This document shows positions 1 to 12,715 of a DNA stretch of 64,000 bases, one piece after another; position 1 is the first letter of the stretch, and the number at the start of each line of letters is the position of its first letter. The DNA is from Populus alba. Its lineage: Eukaryota > Streptophyta > Magnoliopsida > Malpighiales > Salicaceae. The notes beneath the pieces were generated by a model. It made no database searches. It was not told where the DNA came from and was given only the letters and a program-made list of their open reading frames with translations. The stretch lies in NCBI RefSeq assembly GCF_005239225.2, contig NC_133294.1, forward strand, positions 62,001 through 126,000, in the 5' to 3' direction. A program made the position numbers and the translations under genes.

Positions 1-1836
1 CGATGCCACAGTTGCCGAAATTCAGTTGCCTTTGAATTTCGGGTGGATCCCTCGTTGAGCATGTATGCTTCTGGCTACTTTGTTCGACATCAGACTCTTT
101 TCCCGAAAACGGCGAACGTTGTGACTCGGTGAGTTTCCCTGCATTCCGACTTCGATGCCCTAAATTGCTGAAATTCAATTGCCTTTGAATTTCGTGGTGA
201 TCCCTCTTAGCATGTCTGCTTCTGCTACTTGTTACATCAGACTTTCTTCCCAAAAATAGCGGAAACGCTCTGACTCGGTGAGTTTCGCGACATTCCGACT
301 TCGATGCCACGGGTTTGCCGAAATTCAGCTGCCTTTGGAATTTGGGTGATCCCTCTTGAAAATGTTAATGCTTTTTTCTACTTTTGTTACTACGTCTAAA
401 GACATTCTTGACGGGGAGTTTCGCGGCATTCCGACTTCGAATGCCTTCGGTTTGGAAATTCAGTTGCCTTTTGAATTTCGGGCGATCCCTCATTGAGCAT
501 GCTTCTTACTTGTTCTACATCAGACTTTCTTCCAGCAAACAGCAAAACGCTCTGACTCGGTGCAAAGCCTCGCGTTTTGGCAAACGATTTGTGGCCCCAC
601 GCGATAATGAGTTGCTGGTTGTTTCTTGAAGTTTTGGGTGATCCTCTTGAAAATGTATGCTTCTGCTACTTCTTCTACATCACACTTTCTTCCGCAAACG
701 GCGAAATGCTTGGTTGTTTGAGTCGGCGAGTTTCGCGGCATTGGTTCCGACTTCGATGCCCGGTTGGCCGAAATTCAGTTGCCTTTGAATTTCGGGTGAT
801 CCCTCTTTGGCATGTATGCTTCTTCTCTACCTGTTCTACATTAGACTTCTTCCGCAAACGGCGAAAAGCTTTGACTCGGTGAGTTTCGCGGCTTTTCCGA
901 ATTCCATTCCCCTGATGCGCAATTCAGCTGCCTTTGAAATTTCGAGTGGTCCCTCTTATAGGCTTGTATGCTTCTGCTACTTGGTCTACATCAGACTTCT
1001 TGCAGTACAGCGAAACGCTTTGACTCGGTGAGTTTCGCGGCATTGCCGACTTCGATGCCACCGGTTTGCCGCAAATTCAATTGCTTCTGAATTTCGGGTG
1101 ATCCCTCTTGAGCATGTATGCTTCTGCTACTTGTTCTACATCAGACTTTCTTCCGCAAACGGCGAAACGCTTTTGACTCGGGCGAGTTTCGGCGGCATTC
1201 CGACTTCGATGCCTCGGTTGTGGCAAATTCAGTTGCCTTTGAATTTCGGGGCGATCCCTCTTAAGCATGTATGCTTCTGCTTACTTGTTCTACATCAGAC
1301 TTTCTTCGCGCAAACAGGCGAAAACGCTCTCACTCGGTGAGTTTCGCAAGCATTCCGACGGCGATTTGCCCCGGTTGCCGAAATTCAATTGCCTTTGAAT
1401 TGGGAGTTGCTGATCACCTCTTGAGAATGTATGCCTTCTGCTACTTGTTCTTACATCACACTTTCTTCTGCAGGAACGGCGAAAGGCTTTGCTCGCGAGT
1501 TTCCGCGCAATTCCGACTTCGATGAAAACCCCGGTTTTCGAAATTCAGTTGCCTGTTTGAATTTCCGTGGGATCCCTCTTGAGCATGTATGCTTCTTCTA
1601 CTTGTTTTACATCAGACTTTCTTCCCGAAACGGCGAAACGCTGGACTCGTGAGTTTTGCGCTGCATTCCCGACTTCGATCTAGTTGCCCGGAAATTCAAG
1701 TTGCCTTTGAGTTTCGTGGGATCCCTCTTGAGGATGTTTGCTTCTGCTACTTGGTTACATCAGACTTCTTTCTCTGAAAATAGCGAAACGCTCTGACTCG
1801 GTGAGTTTTTCGATGCGGATAAAATTCCGACTTCGA
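1..1836. repeat. Indel-rich left end of the array
   Basis: Monomers are recognisable but nearly every one carries single-base insertions or deletions, such as GTTGTGACTCGG, CGGCGGCATTCC or TTCGCGCAAACAGGCG. The period is irregular. Either this is diverged sequence or the consensus here is poorly polished; the insertion-type pattern resembles the sequence next to the N gaps, which favours the second. No gene or other element is seen. Confidence 0.75.
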
Positions 1837-3332
1837 TTTGCCCGGTTGCCAAAATTCTGCCTTTGAATTTGGGGTGATCCCTCTTGAAAATGTATGCTTC
1901 TTATATTGTTCTACATCAGACTTTCTTCAGCAAATGGCGAAACGCTTTGACTCGGTGAGTTTCGCGGCATTCCGACTTCGATGCCCCGGTTGCCGAAATT
2001 CAAATGGCTTTGAATTTCGGGTGATCCCTCTTGAGCATGTATGCTTCTGCTACTTGTTCTACATCAGACTTTCTTCCGCAAACAGCGAAACACTCTGACT
2101 CGGTGAGTTTCGCGGCATTACGACTTTGATGCCCCGGTTGCCGAAATTCAGTTGCCTTTGAATTTTGGCTGATCCCTCTTGAAAATGTATGCTTCTGTTA
2201 CTTGTTCTACATCATACTTTCTTCCGCAAACGGCGAAACGCTTTGACTCGGCGAGTTTCGCGGCATTCCGACTTCGATGCCTCGATTGTGCAAATTCAGT
2301 TGCCTTTGAATTTCGGGCGATCCCTCTTAAGCATGTATGCTTCTGCTACTTGTTCTAATCAGACTTTCTTCCGCAAACAGCAAAACGCTCTGACTCGGAG
2401 AGTTTCGCGGCATTCCGACGGCGATGCCCCGGTTGCCGAAATTCAGTTGCCTTTGAATTTTGGGTGATCCCTCTTGAAAATGTATGCTTCTGCTACTTGT
2501 TCTACATCACACTTTCTTCTGCAAATGGCGAAATGCTTTGACTCGGCGAGTTTCGCGGCATTCCGACTTCGATGCCCCGGTTGCCGAAATTCAGTTGCCT
2601 TTGATTTTGGGTGTGAAAATGTATGCTTCTGCTACTTGTTCTACATCCACTTTTCTTCTGCAAACGGCGAAATGCTTTTGACCGGCTTGGCGCTCCGACT
2701 TCGATGCCCCGGTTGCCGAAATTCAGTTGCCTTTGAATTTCGGGTGATCCCTCTTGAGCATGTATGCTTCTTCTACTTGTTCTACTTCAGACTTTCTTCG
2801 ACAAATGGCGAAATGGTGTGACTCGGTGAGTTTCGCGGCTTACGACTTCGATGCCACAGTTGCCGAAATTCAGTTGCCTTTTGAATTTCGGTGATCCCTC
2901 TTGAGCATGTATGCTACTTGTTTCTACATCAGACTTTCTTCCCGAAACGGCGAAACACTTTGACTCGGTTAGTTTCGCTACATTCCGACTTCGATGCCCT
3001 AGTTGCCGAAATTCAATTGCCTTTGAATTTCGTGGTGATCCCTCTTGAGCATGTCTGCTTCTGCTACTTGTTTTACATCAGACTTTCTTCCGAAAATAGC
3101 GAAACGCTCTGACTCGGTGAGTTTCGCGGCATTCCAACTTCGATGCCCCGGTTGCCGAAATTCAGTTGCCTTTGAATTTTGGGTGATCCCTCTTGAAAAT
3201 GTATGCTTCTATTACTTGTTCTACATCAGACTTTCTTCCGCAAACGGCGAAACGCTTTGACTCGGCGAGTTTTGCGGCATTCTGACTTCGATCCCCCGGT
3301 TGCGGAAATTCAGTTGCCTTTGAATTTCGGGG

Positions 3333-3776
3333 GATCCCTCTTGAGCATGTATGCTTCTGCTACTTATTCTACATCAGACTTTCTTCCGCAAACGGCAAAA
3401 CGCTTTGAGTCGGTGAGTTTCGCGGCATTCCGACTTCGATGCCCCGGTTGCCGAAATTCAGTTGCCTTTGAATTTCGAGTGGTCCCTCTTGAGCATGTAT
3501 GCTTCTGCTACTTGTTCTACATCAGACTTTCTTCCCCAAACAGCGAAACGCTTTGACTCGGTGAGTTTCGCGGCATTCCGACTTCGATGCCCCGATTTTC
3601 GAAATTCAGTTGCCTTTGAATTTCGGGTGATCCCTCTTGAGCATGTCTGCTTCTGCTACTTGTTCTACACCAGAATTTCTTCCGCAAACGGCGAAACGCT
3701 TTGACTAGGTGAGTTTCGCGACATTCCGACTTCGATGCCCCGGTTGCCGAAATTCAGTTGGCTTTGAATTTCGGGT
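3333..3776. repeat. Three-monomer module, copy 1 of 4
   Basis: The module is a GGGATCCC-type monomer with GAGTCGGTGAG, then a GGTCCCTC monomer with CCCCAAACAGCG, then a monomer following the diagnostic CCCCGATTTTCG. It recurs at 4968, 14224 and 25446 with the same internal spacing of 296 bp between its first and third GATC. Confidence 0.75.
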
Positions 3777-4967
3777 GATCCCTCTTGAGCATGTATGCTT
3801 CTGCTACTTGTTCTACATCAGACTTCTTTCACAAACACCGAAAAGCTTTGACTCAGTGAGTTTCGCGGCATTCCGACTTCGATGCCCCAGTTGACGAAAT
3901 TCAGTTGGCTTTGAATTTAGTGGGATCCCTCTTGAGCATGTATGCTTGTCCTACTTGTTCTACATCAGACTTCTTTTAGCAAACAGCGAAAACGCTTTGA
4001 CTCGGTGAGTTTTCGCGGCATTCCAAATTCGATGCCCCGGTTGCCGAAATTCAGTTGCTTTTGAATTTCGGGTGATCCCTCTTGAGCATGAATGCTTCTG
4101 CTACTTGTTCTACATCAGACTTTCTTCTGCAAACGGCGAAACGCTTTGACTCGGTGAGTTTCGCGGCATTCCGCCTTCGATGCCCCGATTGCCGAAATTC
4201 AGTTGCTTTTGAATTTCGGGTGATCCCTCTTGAGCATGTATGCTTCTACTATTTGTTCTACATCAGACTTTCTTCGCAAACGCGAAACACTTTGACTCGG
4301 TGAGTTTCACGGCATTCCGTCTCGATGCCCCCGGTTGCCGAAATTCAGTGCCTTTGAATTTCGGTGTGATCCTCTCATGAAAATGTATGCTTCTTCTACT
4401 TGTTCTACATTAGACTTTCTTCAGCAAATGGTTAAACGCTTTCACTAGTGAGTTTCGCGGATTCGACGTTCGATGCCCTGGTTTGCCGAAAATTCAGTTC
4501 GCGGGATCCCTTTGAATTTTGGGTGATCCCTCTTGAGCATGTATGCTTCTTCTACTTGTTCTACATCAGACTTTCTTCCCGAAACGATGAAACGCTGTGA
4601 CTCGGTGAGTTTCGCTGCATTCCGACTTCGATGCCCTAGTTGACGAAATTCAATTGCCTTTGAATTTCGGGTGATCCCTCTTGAAAATGTATGCTTCTTC
4701 TACTTGTTCTACATTAGACTTTCTTCAGCAAATGGTGAAACGCTTTGACTCAGTGAGTTTCGCGGCATTCCGACTTCGATGCCCCGGTTGCCGAAATTCA
4801 GTTGCTTTTGAATTTCGAGTGGTCCCTCTTGAGCATGTATGCTTCTGCTACTTGTTCTACATCGGACTTTCTTCCGCAAACGGCGAAACGCTTTGACTCG
4901 GTGAGTTTCGCGGCATTCCAACTTCGATTCCCCGGTTGCCGAAATTCAGTTGCCTTTGAATTTCGGG

Positions 4968-5411
4968 GATCCCTCTTGAGCATGTATGCTTCTGCTACTT
5001 ATTCTACATCAGACTTTCTTCCGCAAACGGCGAAACGCTTTGAGTCGGTGAGTTTCGCGGCATTCCGCCTTCGATGCCCCGGTTGCCGAAATTCAGTTGC
5101 CTTTGAATTTCGAGTGGTCCCTCTTGAGCATGTATGCTTCTGCTACTTGTTCTACATCAGACTTTCTTCCCCAAACAGCGAAACGCTTTGACTCGGTGAG
5201 TTTCGCGGCATTCCGACTTCGATGCCCCGATTTTTGAAATTCAGTTGCCTTTGAATTTCAAGTGATCCCTCTTGAGCATGTCTGCTTCTGCTACTTGTTC
5301 TACACCAGAATTTCTTCCGCAAACGGCGAAACGCTTTGACTAGGTGAGTTTCGCGGCATTCCGACTTCGATGCCCCGGTTGCCGAAATTCAGTTGCCTTT
5401 GAATTTCGAGT
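4968..5411. repeat. Three-monomer module, copy 2 of 4
   Basis: Same order of diagnostic variants as at 3333, here with CCCCGATTTTTG in place of CCCCGATTTTCG. It lies 1635 bp downstream of copy 1. Confidence 0.75.
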
Positions 5412-5855
5412 GGTCCCTCTTGAGCATGTATGCTTCTGCTACTTGTTTTACATCGGACTTTCTTCCGCAAACGGCAAAACGCTTTGACTCGGTGAGTTTC
5501 GCGGCATTCCGACTTCGATGCCCTGGTTGCCAAAATTCAGTTGCTTTTGAATTTCGGGTGATCCCTCTTGAGCATGTATGCTTCTGCTACTTGTTCTACA
5601 TCAGACTTTCTTCCGCAAACGGCGAAACGCTTTGACTCGGTGAGTTTCACGGCATGCTGTCTTCGATGCCCCGGTTGCCAAAATTCAGCTGCCTTTGAAT
5701 TTCGGGTAATCCCTCATGAAAACGTATGCTTCTTCTACTTGTTCTACATTAGACTTTCTTCAGCAAACGGCGAAACGCTTTGACTCGGTGAGTTTCGCGG
5801 CATTCCGATTTCGATGCCCCGGTTGAAGAAATTCAGTTGGCTTTGAATATAGTGG

Positions 5856-6589
5856 GATCCCTCTTGAGCATGTATGCTTCTGCTACTTGTTCTACATCAG
5901 ACTTCTTTCGCAAACAGCGAAACGCTTTGACTCGGTGAGTTTCGCGGCATTCCGACTTCGATGCCCTGGTTGCCGAAATTCAGTTGCGTTTGAATTTCGG
6001 GTGATCCCTCTTGAGCATGTATGCTTCTGCTACTTGTTCTACATCATTCTTCTGCAAACGGCGAAACGCTTTGACTCGGTGAGTTTCGCGGCATTCCGAC
6101 TTCGATCCCCTGGTTGCGGAAATTCAGTTGCCTTTGAATTTCGTGGGATCCCTCTTGAGCATGTATGCTTCTGCTACTTGTTCTACATCAGACTTTCACC
6201 GCAAATGGCGAAACGCTTTGAGTCGGTGATTTTCGCGGCATTCGTACTTCGATGCCCCTGTTACCGAAATTCGGTTGCCTTTGAATTTCGAGTGATCCCT
6301 CTTCAGCATGTCTGCTTCTGCTACTTTTTCTACATCAGACTTTCTTCCACAAACGGCGAAACGCTGTGACTCGGTGAGTTTCGCGGCATTCCGACTTCGA
6401 TGCCCTAGTTGCCGAAATTCACTTGCCTTTGAATTTCGGGTGATCCCTCTTGAGCATGTATGCTTCTGCTACTTGTTCTATATCAGACTTTCTTCCGCAA
6501 ACGGTGAAACGCTTTGACTCGGTGAGTTTCGTGGCATTCCAACTTCGATGCCCCGGTTGCTGAAATTCAGTTGCCTTTGAATTTCGGGT
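5856..6589. repeat. Distant relative of the 8-monomer unit
   Basis: This starts after the rare GAATATAGTGGGATCC junction and contains the 144-bp monomer with CTACATCATTCTTCTGC, a TTTCACCGC monomer and a CTTCAGCATGTCTGC monomer, in the same order as at 16148 and 17326. It lies exactly 10292 bp upstream of the 16148 copy. Confidence 0.8.
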
Positions 6590-9544
6590 GATCCCCTTGA
6601 GCATGTATGCTTCTGCTACTTGTTCTAAATCAGACTTTCTTCCGCAAACAACGAAACGCTTTGACTCGGTGAGTTTTGCGGCATTCCGACTTCGATACCA
6701 TGGTTGCAAAAACTCAGTTGCCTTTGAATTTCTGGTGATCCCTCTTGAGCATGTATGCTTCTGCTACTTGTTCTACATCAGACTTTTTTCCGCAAACGGC
6801 TAAACACTTTGACTCGGTGAGTTTCGCGGCATTCCGACTTCGATACCCCGGTTGCCGAAATTCAGTTGCTTTTGAATTTCGGGTGATCCCTCTTGAGCAT
6901 GTATGCTTCTGCTACTTGTTCTACATAAGACTTCCTTCCGCAAACAGCGAAACGCTTTGACTCGGTGAGTTTCGCGGCATTCCGACTTCGATTCCCCGGT
7001 TGCAAAAATTCAGTTGCCTTTGAATTTCGGGTGATCCACCTTGAGCATTTATGCTTCTGCTACATGTTCTACATCAGACTTCCTTCCGCAAACGGCGAAA
7101 CGCTTTGACTCAATGAGTTTCGCGACATTCCGACTTTAATGCCCCGGTTGCCGAAATTCAGTTGCCTTTGAATTTCGGGTGATCCCTCTTGAGCATGTAT
7201 GCTTCTGCTACTTGTTTCTAATTCAGACTTTTTTCCGCAAAAAAGCGAAACGCTTGACTCGGTGAGTTTCACGGCATTCCGCGTTCGATGCCCCGGTTGC
7301 CGAAATTCAGCTGCCTTTGAATTTCGGGTGATCCCTCTTGAAAATGTATGCTTCTTCTACTTGTTCTACATCAGACTTTCTTCAGCAAACGGCGAAACGC
7401 TTTGACTCGGTGAGTTTCGCGGCATTCCGACTTCGATGCCCCGGTTGTGGAAATTCAGTTGCCTTTGAATTTCGGGCGATCCCTCTTAAGCATGTATGCT
7501 TTGCTACTTGTTCTACATTAGACTTTCTTTCCGCAAACAGCGAAACGCTTTGACTCGGTGAATTTTCGCGACATTCCGACTTCGATGCCCTAGTTGCCGA
7601 AATTCAATTGCCTTTGAATTTTGGGTGATCCCTCTTGAGCATGTATGCTTCTGCTACTTGTTCTACATCAGACTTTTTTCCGCAAAAAGCGAAACGCTCT
7701 GACTCGGTGAGTTTCACGGCATTCTGCGTTCGATGCCCCGGTTGCCGAAATTCAGCTGCCTTTGAATTTCGGGTGATCCCTCTTGAAAATGTATGCTTCT
7801 TCTACTTGCTCTACATTAGACTTTCTTCAGCAAATGGCGAAACGCTTTGACTCGGTGAGTTTCGCGGCATTCCGATTTCGATGCCCCGGTTGAAGAAATT
7901 CAGTTGGCTTTGAATATAGTGGGATCCCTCTTGAGCATGTATGCTTCTGCTACTTGTTCTACATCAGACTTCTTTCGCAACAGCGATAAACTTTGACTCG
8001 GTGAGTTTCGCTGCATTCTGACTTCGATGCCCCGGTTGACGAAATTCAATTGCCTTTGAATTTCGGGTGATCCCTCTTGAAAATGTATGCTTCTTCTACT
8101 TGTTCTACATTAGACTTTCTTCAGCAAATGCTTAAACGCTTTCACTTAGTGAGTTTCGCAGCATTCCGACTTCGATCCCCTGGTTGCCGAAATTCAGTTG
8201 GCTTTGAATTTTGGGTGATCCCTCTTGAGCATGTATGCTTCTGCTACTTGTTCTACATCAGACTTTCACCGCAAATGGCGAAACGCTTTGAGTCGGTGAG
8301 TTTCGCGGCATTCCGACTTCGATCCCCGGTTGCAGAAATTCCAGTGCCTTTGAATTTCGGGTGGTCCCTCTTGAGCATGTATGCTTCTGCTACTTGTTCT
8401 ACATCAGACTTTCACCGCAAATGGCGAAACGCTTTGAGTCGGTGAGTTTCGCGGCATTCCGACTTCGATCCCCGGTTGCAGAAATTCCAGTGCCTTTGAA
8501 TTTCGGGTGGTCCCTCTTGAGCATGTATGCTTCTGCTACTTGTTCTACATCAGACTTTTTTCCGCAAAAAGCGAAACGCTCTGACTCGGTGAGTTTCACG
8601 GCATTCCGAGTTCGATGCCCTGGTTGCCGAAATTCAGCTGCCTTTGAATTTCGGGTGATCCCTCTTGAAAATGTATGCTTCTTCTACTTGTTCTACATCA
8701 GACTTTCTTCAGCAAACGGCGAAACGCTTTGACTCGGTGAGTTTCGCGACATTCCGACTTCGATGCCCCGGTTGTGGAAATTCAGTTGCCTTTGAATTTC
8801 GGGCGATCCCTCTTAAGCATGTATGCTTCTGGTACTTGTTGTACATTAGACTTTCTTCCGCAAACAGCGAAACGCTCTGACTCGGTGAGTTTCGCGCCAT
8901 TCCGACTTCGATGCCCTAGTTGCCGAAATTCAATTGCCTTTGAATTTTGGGTGATCCCTCTTAAGCATGTAAGCTTCTTCTACTTGTTCTACATCAGACT
9001 TTCTTCCCCAAACGGCGAAACACTGTGACTCGTTGAATTTCGCGGCATTCCGACTTCGATGCCCTAGTTGCCGAAATTCAATTGCCTTTGAATTTCGGGT
9101 GATCCCTCTTGAGCATGTCTGCTTCTGCTACTTGTTTTACATCAGACTTTCTTCCGAAAATAGCGAAACGCTCTGACTCGGTGAGTTTCGCGGCCTTCCG
9201 ACTTCGATGCCCCGGTTGCCGAAATTCTGCTGCCTTTCAATTTCGGGTGATCCCTCTTGAAAATGTATGCTTCTTCTACTTGTTCTACATTAGACTTTCT
9301 TCAGCAAATGGTTAAACGCTTTCACTTAGTGAGTTTCGCGGCATTCCGACTTCGATGCCCTGGTTGCCGAAATTCAGTTGACTTTGAATTTTGGGTGATC
9401 TCTCTTGAGCATGTATGCTTCTTCTACTTGTTCTACATCAGACTTTCTTCCCGAAACGATGAAACGCTGTGACTCGGTGAGTTTCGCTGCATTCCGACTT
9501 CGATGCCCTAGTTGACGAAATTCAGTTGCCTTTGAATTTCGGGT

Positions 9545-11172
9545 GATCCTTCTTGAGCATGTCTGCTTCTGCTACTTGTTCTACACCAGACTTTCTTCCG
9601 CAAACAGCCAAACGCTTTGAGTCGGTGAGTTTCGCAGCATTCCGACTTCGATCCCCCGGTTGCGGAAATTCAGTTGACTATGAATTTCGGGTGATCCCTC
9701 TTGAGCATGTATGCTTCTGCTACTTGTTCTACATAAGACTTTCTTCCGCAAACAGCGAAACTCTCTGACTCGGTGAGTTTCGCGACATTCCGACTTCGAT
9801 GCCCTAGTTGCCGAAATTCAATTGCCTTTGAATTTTGGGTGATCCCTCTTGAGCATGTATGCTTCTTCTACTTGTTCTACATCAGACTTTCTTCCCCAAA
9901 CGGCGAAACACTGTGACTCGTTGAATTTCGCGGCATTCCGACTTCGATGCCCTAGTTGCCGAAATTCAATTGCCTTTGAATGTCGGGTGATCCCTCTTGA
10001 GCATGTCTGCTTCTGCTACTTGTTTTACATCAGACTTTCTTCCGAAAATAGCGAAACGCTCTGACTCGGTGAGTTTCGCGGCCTTCCGACTTCGATGCCC
10101 CGGTTGCCGAAATTCGGCTGCCTTTGAATTTCGGGTGATCCCTCTTGATAATGTATGCTTCTTCTACTTGTTCTACATTAGACTTTCTTCAGCAAATGGT
10201 TAAACGCTTTCACTTAGTGAGTTTCGCGGCATTCCGACTTCGATGCCCTGGTTGCCGAAATTCAGTTGGCTTTGAATTTTGGGTGATCCCTCTTGAGCAT
10301 GTATGCTTCTTCTACTTGTTCTACATCAGACTTTCTTCCCGAAACGATGAAACGCTGTGACTCGGTGAGTTTCGCTGCATTCTGACTTCGATGCCCTAGT
10401 TGACGAAATTCAATTGCCTTTGAATTTCGGGTGATCCCTCTTGAAAATGTATGCTTCTTCTACTTGTTCTACATTAGAGTTTCTTCAGCAAATGCTTAAA
10501 CGCTTTCACTTAGTGAGTTTCGCGGCATTCCGACTTCGATGCCCTGGTTGCCGAAATTTAGTTGGCTTTGAATTTTGGGTGATCCCTCTTGAGCATGTAT
10601 GCTTCTTCTACTTGTTCTACAACAGACTTTCTTCCCGAAACGATGAAACGCTGTGACTCGGTGAGTTTCGCTGCATTCCGACTTCGATGCCCTAGTTGAC
10701 GAAATTCAATTGCCTTTGAATTTCGGGTGATCCCTCTTGAAAAATGTATGCTTCTTCTACTTGTTCTACATTAGACTTTCTTCAGCAAATGGTGAAATGC
10801 TTTGACTCAGTGAGTTTCGCGGCATTCCGACTTCGATGCCCTGGTTGCCGAAATTCAGTTGGCTTTGAATTTTAGGTGATCCCTCTTGAGCATGTATGCT
10901 TCTGCTACTTGTTCTACATCAGACTTCTTTCGCAAACAGCGAAACGCTTTGACTCGGTGAGTTTCGCGGCATTCCGACTTCGATGCCCCGGTTGCCAAAA
11001 TTTAGTTTCTTTTGAATTTCGGGTGATCCCTCTTGAGCATGTATGCTTGTGCTACTTGTTCTACATCAGACTTTCTTCCGCAAACGGCAAAACGCTTGGC
11101 CTCGGAGAGTTTTGCGCCATTCTGACTTCGATCCCCCGGTTGCGGAAATTCAGTTGCCTTTGAATTTCGGGG
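9545..11172. repeat. 11-monomer higher-order repeat, copy 1 (1628 bp)
   Basis: Eleven monomers (11 x 148 = 1628 bp) whose individual variants reappear in the same order at 11173 and 12716. Diagnostic bases include TTGACTATGAATTTC, TTGAATGTCGGGTG, CTTGATAATGTATG and CTTGGCCTCGGAGAG. Corresponding monomers in the copies are almost identical while neighbours within one copy differ clearly, which is the definition of a higher-order repeat. Confidence 0.9.
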
Positions 11173-12715
11173 GATCCCTCTTGAGCATGTATGCTTCTGC
11201 TACTTGTTCTACATCAGACATTCACCGCAAATGGCGAAACGCTTTGAGTCGGTGAGTTTCGCAGCATTCCGACTTCGATCCCCCGGTTGCGGAAATTCAG
11301 TTGACTATGAATTTCGGGTGATCCCTCTTGAGCATGTATGCTTCTGCTACTTGTTCTACATCAGACTTTCTTCCGCAAACAGCGAAACTCTCTGACTCGG
11401 TGAGTTTCGCGACATTCCGACTTCGATGCCCCTAGTTGCCGAAATTCAATTGCCTTTGAATTTTGGGTGATCCCTCTTGAGCATGTATGCTTCTTCTACT
11501 TGTTCTACATCAGACTTTCTTCCCCAAACGGCGAAACACTGTGACTCGTTGAATTTCGCGGCATTCCGACTTCGATGCCCTAGTTGCCGAAATTCAATTG
11601 CCTTTGAATGTCGGGTGATCCCTCTTGAGCATGTCTGCTTCTGCTACTTGTTTTACATCAGACTTTCTTCCGAAAATAGCGAAACGCTCTGACTCGGTGA
11701 GTTTCGCGGCCTTCCGACTTCGATGCCCCGGTTGCCGAAATTCGGCTGCCTTTGAATTTCGGGTGATCCCTCTTGATAATGTATGCTTCTTCTACTTGTT
11801 CTACATTAGACTTTCTTCAGCAAATGGTTAAACGCTTTCACTTAGTGAGTTTTCGCGGCATTCCGACTTCGATGCCCTGGTTTGCCGAAATTCAGTTGGC
11901 TTTGAATTTTGGGTGATCCCTCTTGAGCATGTATGCTTCTTCTACTTGTTCTTGTTCTCCCGAAACATTACTCGGTGACTTTCTTTGCCCCGCAAAATTT
12001 TCGGGTGCTTGAAAATGTATGCTTTTCTACGCTCTTGACTTAAACGCTTTCACTTAGTGAGTTTCGCGGCATTCCGACTTCGATGCCCTAGTTGCCGAAA
12101 TTTAATTGGCTTTGAATTTTGGGTGATCCCTCTTGAGCATGTATGCTTCTTCTACTTGTTCTACATCAGACTTTCTTCCCGAAACGATGAAACGCTGTGA
12201 CTCGGTGAGTTTCGCTGCATTCCGACTTCGATGCCCTAGTTGACGAAATTCAATTGCCTTTGAATTTCGGGTGATCCCTCTTGAAAATGTATGCTTCTTC
12301 TACTTGTTCTACATTAGACTTTCTTCAGCAAATGGTGAAACGCTTTGACTCAGTGAGTTTCGCGGCATTCCGACTTCGATGCCCTGGTTGCCGAAATTCA
12401 GTTGGCTTTGAATTTTAGGTGATCCCTCTTGAGCATGTATGCTTCTGCTACTTGTTCTACATCAGACTTCTTTCGCAAACAGCGAAACGCTTTGACTCGG
12501 TGAGTTTCGCGGCATTCCGACTTCGATGCCCCGGTTGCCAAAATTTAGTTTCTTTTGAATTTCGGGTGATCCCTCTTGAGCATGTATGCTTGTGCTACTT
12601 GTTCTACATCAGACTTTCTTCCGCAAACGGCAAAACGCTTGGCCTCGGAGAGTTTTGCGCCATTCTGACTTCGATCCCCCGGTTGCGGAAATTCAGTTGC
12701 CTTTGAATTTCGGGG
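11173..12715. repeat. 11-monomer higher-order repeat, copy 2 (1543 bp)
   Basis: Same monomer order as copy 1, offset 1628 bp. It is 85 bp short because two monomers are compressed in the scrambled stretch around 11940-12045: the GATC spacing from 11915 to 12125 is 210 bp, against 296 bp in copy 1. Confidence 0.9.
11940..12045. other. Scrambled, deleted patch inside HOR copy 2
   Basis: Fragments of two monomers are joined out of register (CTTGTTCTTGTTCTCCCG, then TTTGCCCCGCAAAATTTTCG, then TCTACGCTCTTGACTTAAACG). Copies 1 and 3 are intact here, so this is a local deletion or a consensus error rather than inserted foreign DNA. Confidence 0.75.

Larger units (their letters stand above)
1837..9544. 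repeat. Mosaic satellite segment
   Basis: Clean monomers of about 147-148 bp belonging to several variants are interleaved: GAAAATG versus GAGCATG, CCCTAGTTGACG, TTTCACTTAGTGAG, AGACTTCTTTCGC (one base shorter) and TTTCACCGCAAATGG. Neighbouring monomers usually differ more than monomers one higher-order unit apart. Example offsets are 1327 bp (7338 and 8665) and 888 bp (9109 and 9997). Two adjacent near-identical monomers lie at about 8234-8530. Confidence 0.85.
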
